From Phylloscopus collybita (Eukaryota > Chordata > Aves > Passeriformes > Phylloscopidae), in the NCBI GenBank assembly GCA_027886175.1, contig JAJNNQ010000023.1, forward strand, positions 956,001-1,020,000: a DNA stretch of 64,000 nt, written 5' to 3'. Under the pieces are notes generated by a model. It did not search any database. It saw only the letters and a list, made by a program, of their open reading frames with translations, and was not told the origin of the DNA. Positions 21,686 through 32,980 of this stretch are shown piece after piece. Within the stretch, counting starts at the first letter, position 1. Each line of letters starts with the position of its first letter. Made by a program: the position numbers and the translations under genes.

Positions 21686-22040
21686 TCCTGTTCTACACGT
21701 GTTGCACACAACACAAAGAAATGACACTCACACCCTGAGATGTCCGAGGCAGAAAAGAGGCAGTTTATTTACAGACTTCAACATTTATAGAATTCCAGCA
21801 GTGACCATGGATGGGAGGGAGAAAATCTTCCTCTGCAACCACACTGGGCAACCCAACAGCCCATCAATTCTCTCCTCCTTATGAAAAGAATGCAAACATT
21901 GCTGGATTTTCACAATAACAAAAAGGTTATTTATATAAAATTGTATCTGACTCCACTACAAAAGGTAAACACAGAAGGCTGAAAATAAGACTTTAGAAAA
22001 CTCCTTAAAGACACAGAGGAGAACAGCAAAAACCCAGACA
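21686..22040 (-). mobile_element. Solo or truncated LTR, family A
   Basis: Reverse-complement match to 1470-1783: the poly(A) signal end is at about 21765, the TATA-like box at about 21788, then the GGGCAACCCAACAGCCCATC block and the AAAGGTAAACACAGAAGGCTG block. Only one U3 unit is present here, unlike the copies at 1.2 and 38.3 kb. Confidence 0.7.
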
Positions 22041-22098
22041 GCAACAGATAACCAGGCTTGGAGGGGCCCTGCCTCCAGCCAGGTAGAGGCATGGGAAA

Positions 22099-22440
22099 AT
22101 GGTGTTTTTTGGACTGTGTGGATTTGTTGGCCTGGGACATCAGAACCACAAAAACGTGAGGCCTTGGTTGACACTGGTGCACAGTGCACAATAATCCCAT
22201 TAGGATACTTTGGGGAAGAATCTGTTTCTATTGCTGGCGTGACAGGGGGATCACAGGATTTTACTTGGCTGGGAGCTGATGTGAGCCTGACTGGGAATGA
22301 GTAGAAAAACACCCAGCCCAGAGGACACATACATTTTGGGCATAGGATTCCTCTGAAATGGGTATTTCAGAGAGCCAAAGGGACTCAGGTGGGCATTTGG
22401 GGTAGCAGCTATAGAGACAGAAGGTGTCCAGCAGTTGAAC
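22099..22440 (+). pseudogene. Degraded endogenous-retrovirus pol fragment (aspartic protease)
   Basis: One frame reads through the retroviral protease active-site core ALVDTGAQCT, followed by a flap-like stretch rich in Gly, then an in-frame stop at 22302-22304. Homologous-looking text continues in a shifted frame to about 22440. Reverse transcriptase, integrase and env are not seen nearby. Orientation is opposite to the adjacent LTR, so the two are either separate insertions or a rearranged provirus. It is a broken relic with no expected function. Confidence 0.75.
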
Positions 22441-23422
22441 AACCTCCCTCCCTGGCAGCTGCAGGGCACTGGACCCTGCTCCCTGGTTCTGGACTGAACC
22501 AGGGAGAACTGGCCCCCCAAAAAAAACTCCTTCCTGGCTCAGCTGCGGCCACCATCAACTCAGAGAGCACGGCAGACAGGAAGCTGGTGGCTGGCAGAGG
22601 TGACGAGCTCATAAAACAGCTTTACAGGGGATTTGCTTGCTTGTAATGTTTGCTTGGGATGTTTTATGGCCGGAGCAGGGCAGTGCTTGGGGGGGTGTCT
22701 GTGCTCAGTCACCGAGCTCGGCTCCAGGTTATCCTCGGGATTAGGAAATTGTACAAGTGGGTGCTAAAAGCTCTCAGCTGGGAAGAAGTAAAACTTGGAG
22801 AACAAGTATGTGTCCTAGCTTAAAGAGAATAAAGCTGCTCAGCCCTGGTGTGGAGTAGAAAATCACCAGTGCTTGTTTTTTTTTTTTGAGGGGAGAAGGG
22901 GAAGAAAATGAAGAAAAAAAAATAATAAATAAAGAAGGAAGGAGGGACAGCTGGAGGAGAAAGAGGCAGGAATATGGAATAGCAGGATCCAGGCAAGGCA
23001 CTGCTCACTGGTGCTGCAAATTGGCTGAAGGAGCCCACAGCTGTAGGGTTTTTGTGGAAAGCAGCAGGTCTGGTGGCTGTGGCTGCTCTGAGGAGCCCAG
23101 AGCAGGGGAGGTTGAGCAGCCAGGAAGGATTGTCCTCGTTGCACACCGGGCTGATTGAGTTTTTGCCTTTGTTTGACTTGGAACTTTTGTTTCCAAAACT
23201 TATAATTGGAAGGGTGCCCCTAAGTCTTGCTAAATAAACCTTGGCTCCGTTTTTCCATCCGGCTGGCTCGGTGTCAGGGAGCAGGATGATTGTGGGTGAC
23301 AGTGACAAATGGAGGTGGGCTGTGCCTGAGCCTGCAGAGCCCCAGCACAGCAGCCTGGGCAGGTTCTGCTGAGGGCAGGCTGGGGAGGAGCCCAGCTCCC
23401 CCTGCCAGCTGCTGCTCCCACA
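22441..23422. other. Unique intron sequence with A/T runs
   Basis: No gene recognised. Short T/A-rich runs at 22876-22930. An LTR-like or other repeat origin for 22640-23250 is possible but was not matched elsewhere in the window. Confidence 0.4.
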
Positions 23423-23775
23423 GGATTCCAGACTGGTTTGGGTCGGGAGGGATCTCCCAAACCTCCTGTCCCACCCCTGCCCTGGCAGGGACACCTCCCA
23501 CTGCCCCAGGCTGCTCCCAGCCCCATCCAGCCTGGCCTTGGACACTGCCAGGGATCCAGGGGCAGCCACAGCTGCTCTGGGCACCCTGTGCCAGCCCTGC
23601 CCACCCTCCCAGGGAGGAATTCCTTCCTTAGATATCCGATCTAAACCTCCCCTCTTTCAGCTCAAGACCGTTGCCTCTTGTCCTGGCATTCCTCCCCTTG
23701 TCAATTGTCTCTCTCCACCTTTCCTGAAGCTCCCTTCAGGTCCTGGAAGGCCACAGTCAGGTCAGCATGAGGCTT
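23423..23775 (-). mobile_element. CR1 LINE 3' fragment
   Basis: Reverse complement of the CR1 3' series: GGTTTGGGTCGGGAGGGATC, TGGCAGGGACACCTCCCACT, GGGATCCAGGGGCAGCCACA, AGGGAGGAATTCCTTCC, CTCTTTCAGCTCAAGACC. It runs directly into the pentamer array. Confidence 0.88.
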
Positions 23776-23916
23776 CTCCTCTTCTCTTCTCTTCTCTTCT
23801 CTTCTCTTCTCTTCTCTTCTCTTCTCTTCTCTTCTCTTCTCTTCTCTTCTCTTCTCTTCTCTTCTCTTCTCTTCTCTTCTCTTCTCTTCTCTTCTCTTCT
23901 CTTCTCTTCTCTTCTC
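23773..23916. repeat. (CTTCT)n pentanucleotide array, about 28 units
   Basis: Nearly perfect CTTCT repeats that begin inside the minus-strand CR1 at its CTTCTCCTCTTCTC segment. Confidence 0.95.
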
Positions 23917-24665
23917 CTAAAGTCCAGAGAATCCAGATGCATTCCAGGTTATCAATGCTTCCCCTAAAGCACAGGGAATCCAGATTCATTCCAGGCTATT
24001 GATGCCTTTCCTAAAGCGCAGGGGATCCAGATTCATTCCAGGTTATCAATGCTTCCCCCAAGTCCAAGGGATCCAGGTTCCCTCTGGTTTTTTAGTGCCT
24101 TCCCCTAAAGCCTGAGGAACCCAGGTTCTTGGAAGGTTATCAGTGCCTTTCCTAAAGTCCAGAGAATCCAGATTCACTCCAGGTTATCCCTGCCTTTCCT
24201 AAGAGAATCCAGATTAATTCCAGGTTATCCCTGCCTTTCCTAAAGACCAGAGAATCCAGATTCATTCCAGGTTATCCCTGCCTTTCCTGAAGTCCAGGGA
24301 ATCCAGATTCATTCCAGGTTATTGATGCCTTTCCTAAAGTCCAGAGAATCCAGATTCATTCCAGGTTATCAATGCCTTTCCTGAAGTCCAGGGAATCCAG
24401 ATTCATTCCAGGTTATTGATGCCTTTCCTAAAGTCCAGAGAATCCAGATTCATTCCAGGTTATCAATGCCTTTCCTGAGGTCCAGGGAATCCAGATTCAT
24501 TCCAGGTTATCAATGCCTTTCCTAAAGACCAGAGAATCCAGATTCATTCCAGTTTATGCCTGCCTTTCCTAAGGTCCAGGGGATCCGGATTCATTCCAGG
24601 TTATCAATGCCTTCCCCCAAAGCCCGGGGATCCAGGTCCCTCCAGGTTATCGGTGCCTTCCCCTC
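23917..24665. repeat. 47-bp minisatellite, about 16 units
   Basis: Units combine CCTTTCCTAAAGTCCAGAGA, ATCCAGATTCATTCCAGG and TTATCAATG or TTATCCCTG. End units are the most diverged. It abuts the CTTCT array with no unique spacer. Confidence 0.95.
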
Positions 24666-25340
24666 ACCCCCCCCTTCCCCCTTCCCCTCTCTCCCTTCCC
24701 CCAAACCAGCCGGGCTCTGCCTCAAACCGCCCCCTCTCTCCCGTCCGGGAATTTTCGAGCTTTTCCCCCAAATCCCCCGCAGCTCCCGGGATTCCTTTGC
24801 CGGGGCTGTGCCTGGAAGGCGTTGCCGTCCCTGCTGCTCGCAGTTTGTGTCTGTGCCATTCGCAGCTGCTCCGGGGAGCACAGAGCAGCTGTAAAACCAT
24901 CCGCCGCTCCTTTCCCGGCCCCTGCGCTTCGCTGGGAGAAAAGTATTTAAGGTGCAGGTGGGGGGGAAAAGGTAGGGAAAGCACCTGGAAAACACCCGGA
25001 GTGTCCCGGGAATGGGGCTTTGCTTTTCCCCGCGGTGCTCCTGCCCGTCCCTGACATTTGAAAAGGAAGGAACAGGACCAGCTTTGAAACCTTGAGGATT
25101 TGTAGGAGTCAGAGCTGCTCCATCTGCTTTTCCTGCCAGCACATCCCATGGGATGGGAAGCCCCAGTGCCTTCCCTCCCGGGAAAACCCCAAAAAGGGTT
25201 GATAAGGCATTTCCTGAGCCGCTGGAAAATGTCAGAGCTTCTCTCTCAGAACAGCTCGAGGGGAAGAGTTACTCAGTGTCCTGGCATCCGAAATATCACT
25301 GCCGAGGGGAGGGTCTGCCCAGCAGGGTGGGGAGAGCTGG
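24666..25340. other. Unique, locally CpG-rich block
   Basis: 24700-24940 is GC- and CpG-rich after a pyrimidine stretch. A TATTTAAG motif occurs at about 24944. No exon with supported splice sites is found. Confidence 0.35.
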
Positions 25341-25354
25341 GATGGGGAAGCTGA

Positions 25355-25975
25355 GAGGACAGCAGCTGCTCTGTCCTGTGGGGTGGAGGATTTAGGATCC
25401 TCACCTTGGACAGCAGCTGCTCTGTCCTGTGGGGTGAAGGATTTGGGATGCCCACCTTGGACAGCAGCTGCTGTGTCCTGTGGGATGGAGGATTTAGGAT
25501 TCCCACCTTGGACAGCAGCTGCTGTGCCCTGTGGGGTGAAGGATTTGGGATCCATCCCCACCTTGGACAGCAGCTGCTGTGTCCTGTGGGATGGAGGATT
25601 TGGGATGCCCACCTTGGACAGCAGCTGCTGTGTCCTGTGGGGTGGAGGATTTAGGATTCCCACCTTGGACAGCAGCTGCTGTGACCTGTGGGGTGGAGGA
25701 TTTGGGATGCCCACCTTGGACAGCAGCTGCTGTGTCCTGTGGGGTGGAGGATTTAGGATTCCCACCTTGGACAGCAGCTGCTGTGCCCTGTGGGGTGAGG
25801 ATTTAGGATTCCCACCTTGGACAGCAGCTGCTGTGTCCTGTGGGGTGAGAATTTAGGATCCTCACCTTGGACAGCACTGCTGTGTCCTATGGGGTGAGGA
25901 TTTAGGATTCCCACCTTGGACAGCACTGCTGTGTCCTGTGGGGTGGAGGATTTGGGATTCCCACCACGGCTGCAC
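25355..25975. repeat. 51-bp minisatellite, about 12 units, first locus
   Basis: Units contain ACCTTGGACAGCAGCTGCTG, TGTCCTGTGGGGTGGAGG and ATTTAGGATTCCC or ATTTGGGATGCCC. Since 51 is a multiple of 3, frames remain open on both strands. The same family recurs at 30845-31150. Confidence 0.95.
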
Positions 25976-26624
25976 ACAGATGCTCCCCAGCCCTGTGTCC
26001 ACAGCCAGGCAGAGCTTGCAGAGCAGCTTCCAGTGCTCACTGGAAATCTGGGACTGCTGTCCCAAGCAGCTCCAGGATCCAGGCACACAGCAGAAGGGAT
26101 TGCCCAGCCAGGAGAAGGAGCTGGAATGCAAACAGCTTTACTGCCCTGCTTCCAAACGGATCTGTTCAGCTGCTGAAAAATATTTCTTTTCTTATCTTTT
26201 CTTAACCTTGCTGCTTTGGACACCCAAGCTCCCCCCTTCTGGGGCTGCCAGGGCTTGGGGGGTGTTCAGCTGGGAGAGGTTTGGCTGCCCTGGAGCACAG
26301 CCTGGGGTCCCAGAGCCTCCTCCTTCCCTCAGCCCCACCAGAGCCTCGGGATGTTGGTTTGTTCTGCTCTCCTGAGCCTTTCACTGAGCTGGGAAGTTTG
26401 AGGGTAATCTGTGCAAAAGGACCTGTGGGAAAACTCTGCCCCACTAACGAGGCACAGGAGACAACCAAATATCCCCAGCAGCGATTTATTTGCCAGTGAA
26501 CTTGGTGGAGGGGGCTGAGAAGCAGCAAGGTTTTGCAGGGATCTCTTGGGTCTCGCACCTGAATATCTCCCCGTGACTGATGCCAGGGGTTTGGTGTGTT
26601 AAAGGAGCTAACAAGTGACAAATC

Positions 26625-26925
26625 TGAAAACAAAACCAAACCAAACCAAACCAAACACAAAAAAAAACCCAAAAAACCAAAACAAAACAACCAAACAAAA
26701 ACAAAAACAAACCCAAAAAAACCAAAACAAACCCACAAAAAAAAAATCCACAAAAAACCAAACCAAACCAAAAACAAATAAACAAAAAAACCCCAAAACA
26801 AAAAAAAACCCCAAACACAAAACAACAACAAAAAACACAAAACAAAACCAAAAATAACCCAAAAAAACAAACAAACAAACAAACAAAAAAACCCCACAAA
26901 AAAAAAAAAAGGCAAAAAAACCCCC
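26625..26925. repeat. A-rich (CAAAA)n-type simple sequence
   Basis: About 300 bp of A and C with AACCAAAC and ACAAAC motifs. Frames rich in Phe/Val on the minus strand are artefacts. Confidence 0.9.
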
Positions 26926-27532
26926 AAAAGACTGAAAGAATAAATCAGAAAGCCTGGCTGTTGTGGGGAGGCAGAGGAGGAGGTGGAGGGTGTGAGTGTG
27001 CACACACAGAGAGGATGGTGACACTCTCTGGGACAAGCACCAGGTGCCTGCTGCCAAGAGTTTTGGTGGTTTTTGGCATTCCTTGGGCAGAGGGCAGGCC
27101 CAGAGCCACCAGGCCAGCAATGCTGCTTATCAGCCAGGCCATATCTGCGAGCTGGGGGGGTTACTATGGCAACAGCCTCTTGGTTTTAATTTGATTTTTT
27201 TTTTTTTTTGAGCCGGACTAATGGGAGTTGTGAGCAGGAGGGAGGAGTAAACAGACAGATTTCCTCTGAAACAAACCCTGCCCTGCTGAGAACTCCTCAC
27301 CAAAGCACAGGGAAGTGCACTGAAGCAGAGTTTCCTGGCACAGTGCTCCAGTGGAGAAGAGGCATCGATGTGGAAAAAGCCAGGGAATCCTGGGCAGGCT
27401 GTAGCCAACACGTTGGAGGGACTGAGGGGCTCTGGGGATGCTCTGAGTGAGGCTGAAATTGCTCCACAGCAGCTCCCAGGCTCTCCCAGCACCCACTGGA
27501 GCACCAGGCCTGATTCCCAGAGCCAGGTTCTG
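26926..27532. other. Unique intron sequence
   Basis: Nothing recognised apart from a T run at 27196-27209. Also nothing in 25976-26624. Confidence 0.4.
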
Positions 27533-27757
27533 CATCCCAGGATGGTTTGGGTTTGGAAAGGACATTAAATCCCATCCAGTACCCACTCCTGCCATGGGCA
27601 GGGACACCTCCCACTGTCCCAGGCAGCTCCAAACCCCATCCAACCAGGCCTTGGGCACTGCCCACCCTCCAGGGAAGGATTTCATCCTGATATTCAATCT
27701 AAACCTCTCCTCTTTCAGTTGAAAACCATCTCCCCTCATCCTGCCACTGTCTGCCTG
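27533..27757 (-). mobile_element. CR1 LINE 3' fragment
   Basis: Reverse-complement CR1 words: GGATGGTTTGGGTTTGGAA, GGGCAGGGACACCTCCCACT, TCTAAACCTCTCCTCTTTC. An internal part present in other copies (the GGGATCCAGGGGCAGCC segment) is deleted. Confidence 0.85.
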
Positions 27758-27831
27758 GCATTTGTGACAGCTGCTGGCTTTAAGAGCAAATCCTGGGGCT
27801 GATGGGCTGATGGGATCCTGGGAGGAAGGGA

Positions 27832-28120
27832 GGGATGGATGGATGGATGGGTAATGGGTGGATGGAAAGAGAGATGGATGGATAATGGACAGATGTTTTA
27901 GATGTTTTTAGATGTTTTAGATGTTTTTAGATATTTCTAGATGTGTTTAGGTGTTTTTAGATGTGTTTAGATGTGTTTAGATGCTTTTAGATGTTTCTAG
28001 ATGTGTTTAGATGCTTCTAGATGTGTTTAGATGCGTTTAGATGTGTTTAGATATGTTTAGATGTGTTTAGATGTTTTTAGAGGTTTTTAGGTGTCTTTAG
28101 ATGTCTTTAGATGCTCTGGG
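27832..28120. repeat. (GGAT)n and TTTAGATG-type array
   Basis: Short GGATGGATGGAT stretch, then about 22 units of roughly 10 bp built on TTTTAGATGT and TTTAGATGTG variants from 27893. Confidence 0.9.
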
Positions 28121-28429
28121 ATTGTGGTGTCCGACTGGGATGGACTCCCAGCATCTCCAAGGCTCCAGGCACTGTGAGATGTGGGCTGTGGCTCAGGCCA
28201 GCAGGTTTGGGATTTCCCAGCACACGCCGTGGTGGCAATTTTACAGTCCAGGCTCTCCTCCCTGCAGTTCAGGTGTTGTAGTTAAAGCTGCTCAGGGTCT
28301 CCTCAGGGAGCAAACCCCACCACGCCCACCTGTCTCAGCAGCTGTGCCCTCCTGTAGCTGTGGACAGGTGAAATCATTCCTGAGGCAGGTTTGAGTCTCC
28401 CTGTTTGCCTCCCCCTGTCCTGCCAGATC

Positions 28430-28715
28430 AATTGTTGCTCGTTGCCTCCATTAGATCTTCAGGAGGAAGGCAGAAACACAATCTTTCTCTTCCATTAATC
28501 AGAGCAGTTTACAGAAAACATCAATTTAGAGTGTTAAGGCCAATTTGCAACTGGTATTGACAACAATTAAATTGGCCTCCAGAAAGTTGCTTTTTGACAC
28601 TGTGAGGGATGAAATCTTTATAAGCACATTCTGTGTGCTGAGCCCTCTCCTGCTTCCTGATTGCTGATCCTATCACACTCCATGGAAGTGTAAACAGAGG
28701 TGAGGAGCTGGAAGC
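28430..28715. promoter_or_regulatory. Candidate conserved noncoding element with inverted AGGCCAATT
   Basis: Unique AT-rich block. AGGCCAATT (about 28538) and AATTGGCCT (about 28569) form a perfect 9-bp inverted pair flanking a CAACAATTAAATTGG segment, and CATTAATCAG lies upstream. This is CCAAT- and homeodomain-like. Regulatory role inferred only. Confidence 0.28.
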
Positions 28716-29164
28716 AAAGCTTCATTAAGAGCGTGCCAGAATCAGTAAACTTCCCCTCCCCTCCTGCTGGACCCCTGCCCAGATATTGCAATTCAATCTA
28801 TGCTCTGCTTCCATCACTATCAGCTTCCTTAGTTCCCAGCTGGGTTTTTGTTTTGTTTTGTGTTCGGTTTTGATTTTGGTTTTGGGTTTGTTTTTTTTTT
28901 TTTTAACTTTAAACTGCACAAAAATGTACTGGAACAAAGGTTCTCTGCTCTGCCCTTGGCACTGTCAGAGAACTCCAGAGGTGCCCACTGGCCACAGCCC
29001 TCAGGAGAGCAGTGGCCACGGGCTCTGTGAGGCTCTGTGGGTCCCTTGCCATGGAAATCCAGCTCAGCCTCCAGAAGGGGACAGTGCAGGAGGTGCTGGA
29101 GCAGTGACCTGGGTGAATTCCAGCGGGGCAGAGCTGGGATGTGTGAGGAGTCCCTCACCTCTAT

Positions 29165-29595
29165 GCCTTGGGGAGGCTGAGCTGGAGCAGAGGCTGGGCA
29201 GAGCTCAGAGAATAAAGCAGATATTTATTGAAAGGCCTCCAGGGCACACCTTGGGCAGGACAAGAGCCTGGCCAGGGCTGCACCCAAGGGGGACCCAAAA
29301 TGGTCCCAAAATGGACAAAGGGTCACCAGGTCTGACACTTGGATCACTTTGGGTCCATTTGCACCTTGGGGTTGAATTGTCCAATCCCAGCTGCAGGTTC
29401 TGCAGCCCCATCCTTCTTGTTCCTCCCTCCAGCCACCCTTGTTTGTGCTTTAGGGCTGAACACTTGTCCCAGCTGTGCTTGGGGTGCAGCAGGAACAGGA
29501 TTTGTTTGGTGTCCCTGCTCTGTGCAGAGCTGAGTGACCCTGAGTGTGAGCTCAGAGCTGCACCCCTGGGCAGCACAGAGCCTGAAATACAGGGA
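29165..29595 (-). mobile_element. Solo LTR, family B
   Basis: In minus orientation it ends with AATAAATATCTGCTTTATTC, CTCTGAGCTCTGCCCAGC and CTCCAGCTCAGC, and matches the other two family members at 2727-3528 and 34590-34995. The internal unit is single here, without expansion. Confidence 0.7.
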
Positions 29596-30010
29596 AGATA
29601 AAACTTAAAAGCATCAACCTGACCTCAGGTGTGGAGCTCTCACAGACTTGCACAGGGAAGTGGGAACGTTTACCAGCACTGCTGAAGCCTCTGAGAACCT
29701 GACTGATGAGGTTCTGGGGTAGCATCCACATCCCAAAGGGCTCAGCCAGTGCCTCCCCCTGGCTTCTCTCAGGCTCTGCTCAGCCAGGGCTGAGGCCAAG
29801 GCTGCCTTCCCCTTCCTTGCAGCAGATTTCTCTACCTGAGGCAGCTTCTGCCGTATCCCCAGGGCATCCCCTCCCTCTGGAACATGCTAAGGATGTTTCC
29901 TGGGGGCTTTCAGAGGAGGTTTTCTCCAAGCTGACACACAACAGGAAGCTTTGGCTGCAAACATCTTTTATCCTCGGTGCAGGCCCTGTTTCCTTCTTTT
30001 GTGTTTAAAA
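29596..30010. other. Unique intron sequence
   Basis: No gene or repeat recognised. Confidence 0.4.
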
Positions 30011-30275
30011 CAAGACTGGATGTGGCACTGGGTGCCATGATTGAGTTGAGGTGTTGGGGCTGGGTTGGACTGGATGATCTTGGAGGTCCCTTCCAACCTG
30101 GGGATTTTGTGAATTCTGTGATTGTGTGACTCTGTCTGATTCTGTGACTGTGATTCTGTAATTCTGTGATTCTGTAATTCTGTGATTCTGTGATTCTGTG
30201 TGACTCTGTCTGATTCTGTGACTGTGATTCTGTAATTCTGTGACTCTTTGATTCTGTGACTCTGTGAATTCTGGC
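30011..30275 (+). mobile_element. CR1 3' end with expanded octamer tail
   Basis: GGTTGGACTGGATGATCTTG and GAGGTCCCTTCCAACCTGG mark the conserved CR1 3' end (to about 30105). The terminal octamer, normally present in a few copies, is expanded to about 160 bp of ATTCTGTG and GACTCTGT variants. Confidence 0.93.
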
Positions 30276-30844
30276 CCTTCAGCCTCACTGGGAATCGAGT
30301 GGTTCTTGCCTCACTTCCCCTTCCCTGCAGCTTTAATGCCCTCAGAGCATCTGCCCTGCACTGGGCACCTGAAAGGTTTATTTATCTGGGTTGTTTATAT
30401 GGAGGAACGATGCCCTCCTCCAGAAAAGGACACATCCAACTGCTCCTGCTGCTTGATTTAAAATATTCGAGGGGGAAGGGAAAGGGAGTACATCTGTCAC
30501 AATCTCACTTACAATCAGTGAAGTTAATGGAAAGATTCCTTCTGACTCTCCTGGGCTTTGGACAAGGCTCTGTGCTGCAACATTAGCAAATAATGAAGTT
30601 CCCATCTCGTCAAATCCTCCTCAGGAAAATAATTCTACAATATGTGGCTGGCCCTTCGCAGCTCTCGCCCCAAATCTGTCCCTGGTTTTTCAGCCGTGCC
30701 AACACCTCCATCTCTGGTGTTAAATCACTTCTGTGGATGAGAGCTGCTCTCTAAAATCACCCCCCACAGATGTTCCATCACTGCCAGCCCCAAGCACTGC
30801 CCCAGGGCTCAGGGAGGCCTCTCCCAAAAGCACTGAGAGAAATA

Positions 30845-31150
30845 TTAAACCTCACCTTGGGCAGCAGCTGCTCTGTCCTGTGGGGTGGAGGATTTGGGAT
30901 CTCTACCTTGGACAGCAGCTGCTCTGTCCTGTGGGGTGGAGGATTTGGGATCCTCCTCTCTGTGTCTGTGGGGTGGAGGATTTAGGATCCTCCTCTCTGT
31001 GTCTGTGGGGTGGAGGATTTGGGATCCTCCTCTCTGTGTCTGTGGGGTGGAGGATTTGGGATCCTCTGCTCTGTCCTGTGGGGTGGAGGATTTGGGATCC
31101 TCTGCTCTGTGTCTGTGGGGTGGAGGATTTGGGATCCTCTGCTCTGTGTT
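30845..31150. repeat. 51-bp minisatellite family, second locus
   Basis: The first two units match the 25.4-kb array. Later units are shortened by loss of the ACCTTGGACAGCAGCTGC part, leaving CTGTGTCTGTGGGGTGGAGG and ATTTGGGATCCTC. Confidence 0.92.
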
Positions 31151-31479
31151 TGCTCTGACAGAGGTTTGAAAGAGAGTGGAATTTGAGGCCTCAAAATACT
31201 TGGAGCATAGAAAGTTTCTGAGCTGCAAAAAATACAAAAGGAGCAGCTCTTGTGTGCTGTAAGGTGCGTGTGCAGTGTTTATTGAGTGGCTTAGTTAGAT
31301 GCTTGGAAGCTTTTAGCATCAGCCTATTGGCTAAAAAAACTCTTAAAAGGCCTTGGAACAAAGAGAACTTTGGCTTCTGTTGTCATTCAGTGAGTGTTAC
31401 CATCTTTTATGTCTCTGCCTTCACTGAGACTGACAGTGGAATAAAAAACCTCGTGGAACTCCTCTGGGTCACCCTGTGC

Positions 31480-31757
31480 TGTTAGTGGGGATCAGATCCA
31501 GCACCTCACCGAGGGGTGCTGGCCCAGCTCAGGGTGGGCACAGACACAGGACAGAGTCCAGGGGTGCCTCTGGGGGCTGTGAGTGCTCTGGGTGCCAGTC
31601 CTGCCCAGGACAAGGTGAGGCTGTTACAGATCACAGTGACACAGACTCCAACTCAGAAGGCTGACAATGAATTTGTTTATTTTGGGGAATTTTTTTTTTT
31701 TATGCTGTTTTACAGAGAACAACTGAATGGGTGGAAGAAAGACAAACTTCCACCCCA
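31480..31757 (+). mobile_element. Dispersed repeat E, copy 3
   Basis: 31614-31757 matches 21228-21350 (GATCACAGTGACACAGACTC, GAAGGCTGACAATG, ACAGAGAACAACT, GAAAGACAAACTTC). The leftward limit is uncertain. Confidence 0.55.
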
Positions 31758-32447
31758 AACCATTCCATGAATCTTAGACTCTGTGATTCCATGATTCAAT
31801 GGTTCTATTATTCTACAATTCCATGGTTCTATGATTCCATGACTCTACAGTTCCATAAGTTCTATGATTCAATGATTCTATGATTCCATGGTTCTCTGAT
31901 TCTGCAATTCCATGATTCCATGATTCCCTGAATCTGTGATTCCATGATTCTATGATTCCATGATTCTACAATTCTACAATTCCATGGTTCTATGATTCCA
32001 TGATTCCATGTTTGTATGATTCAATGATTCTATGATTCAATGGTTCTGTGATCCTGCAATTCCGTGTTTCTATGATTCCCTGAATCTATGATTCTGTGAT
32101 TCCCTGAATCTGTGATTCCACGTTTCTATGATTCCATGATTCTGTGATTCCATGATTCAATGATTCTATGATTCCCTAAATCTACGATTCAATGATTCTG
32201 TGATTCCCTGGATCTGTGATTCCATGTTTCTATGATTCCAAGTTTCTATGATTCTATGATTCCCTGAATCTATGATTTCTATGACTCAATGATCCCACGT
32301 TTCCATGATTCAATGATTCCACATTTCTATGATTCCCTGAACCTATGATTTCTATGACTCAATGATCCCACGTTTCCATGATTCAATGATTCCATGATTC
32401 TGTGACTCTACCACCCTGCAATTCCACGATCCCACGCCTCTCCCATT
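31758..32447. repeat. 690-bp array of CR1-tail octamers
   Basis: Begins CAAACCATTCCATGAATC, as in a CR1 3' end, and continues as about 85 variants of ATTCTATG, ATTCCATG and ATTCAATG. This is far beyond the usual length of a CR1 tail. Confidence 0.9.
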
Positions 32448-32812
32448 CCACGGCTCAGACAAAAGCAGCTGTCCCACAGCAGAAGCTCCTGCAGAAGGGG
32501 CCGAGGCCGAGCTGGCTTTCCTTCAGGGAGGCAGGGAAATCGTGGTGTCACCTTTCAGATGGGAGCAACTGGCTGAGTTCCTCCTCCCTCGTAAACAAAG
32601 GCAGCGCTCCCTCCTGCAGGCATCTGCCTCAGCCCTCAGCAGCTCTGGGGGAGTGCTGCCAAACACGGAGGGACTCATTCCAAGGCGAGGCAGGGAAAAT
32701 ATAAATATCCCTCTGGTTAATTCTGGGTGCCATCATCCATCAGGGCCTGTCTGGTGCCATTGAGCTCCTCTCCTGACAGCACGGGCAGGGAAGCATTCCC
32801 ATGGTAATGTCA

Positions 32813-32980
32813 CACATTTTTATTATTTTTATTTTAATTTTTTATTTTAATTTCTATTTCTATTTTTATTTTTATTATTTTTATTTTTATTATTATTATT
32901 ATTATTTTTATTTTTTATTACTTTTATTATTTTTATTTTATTTTATTAATTTTATTATAAAAATTAATAAAATAAAAGAT
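32813..32980. repeat. AT-rich simple sequence (ATTTTT/ATT)n
   Basis: About 165 bp of A and T only, with TTATTATTATT and TTTTATTTT words, ending near TTAATAAAATAAAAG. Confidence 0.92.

Noticed and set aside
23917..24665. CRISPR-like array
   Set aside because: Direct tandem units with no unique spacers, in a vertebrate genome.
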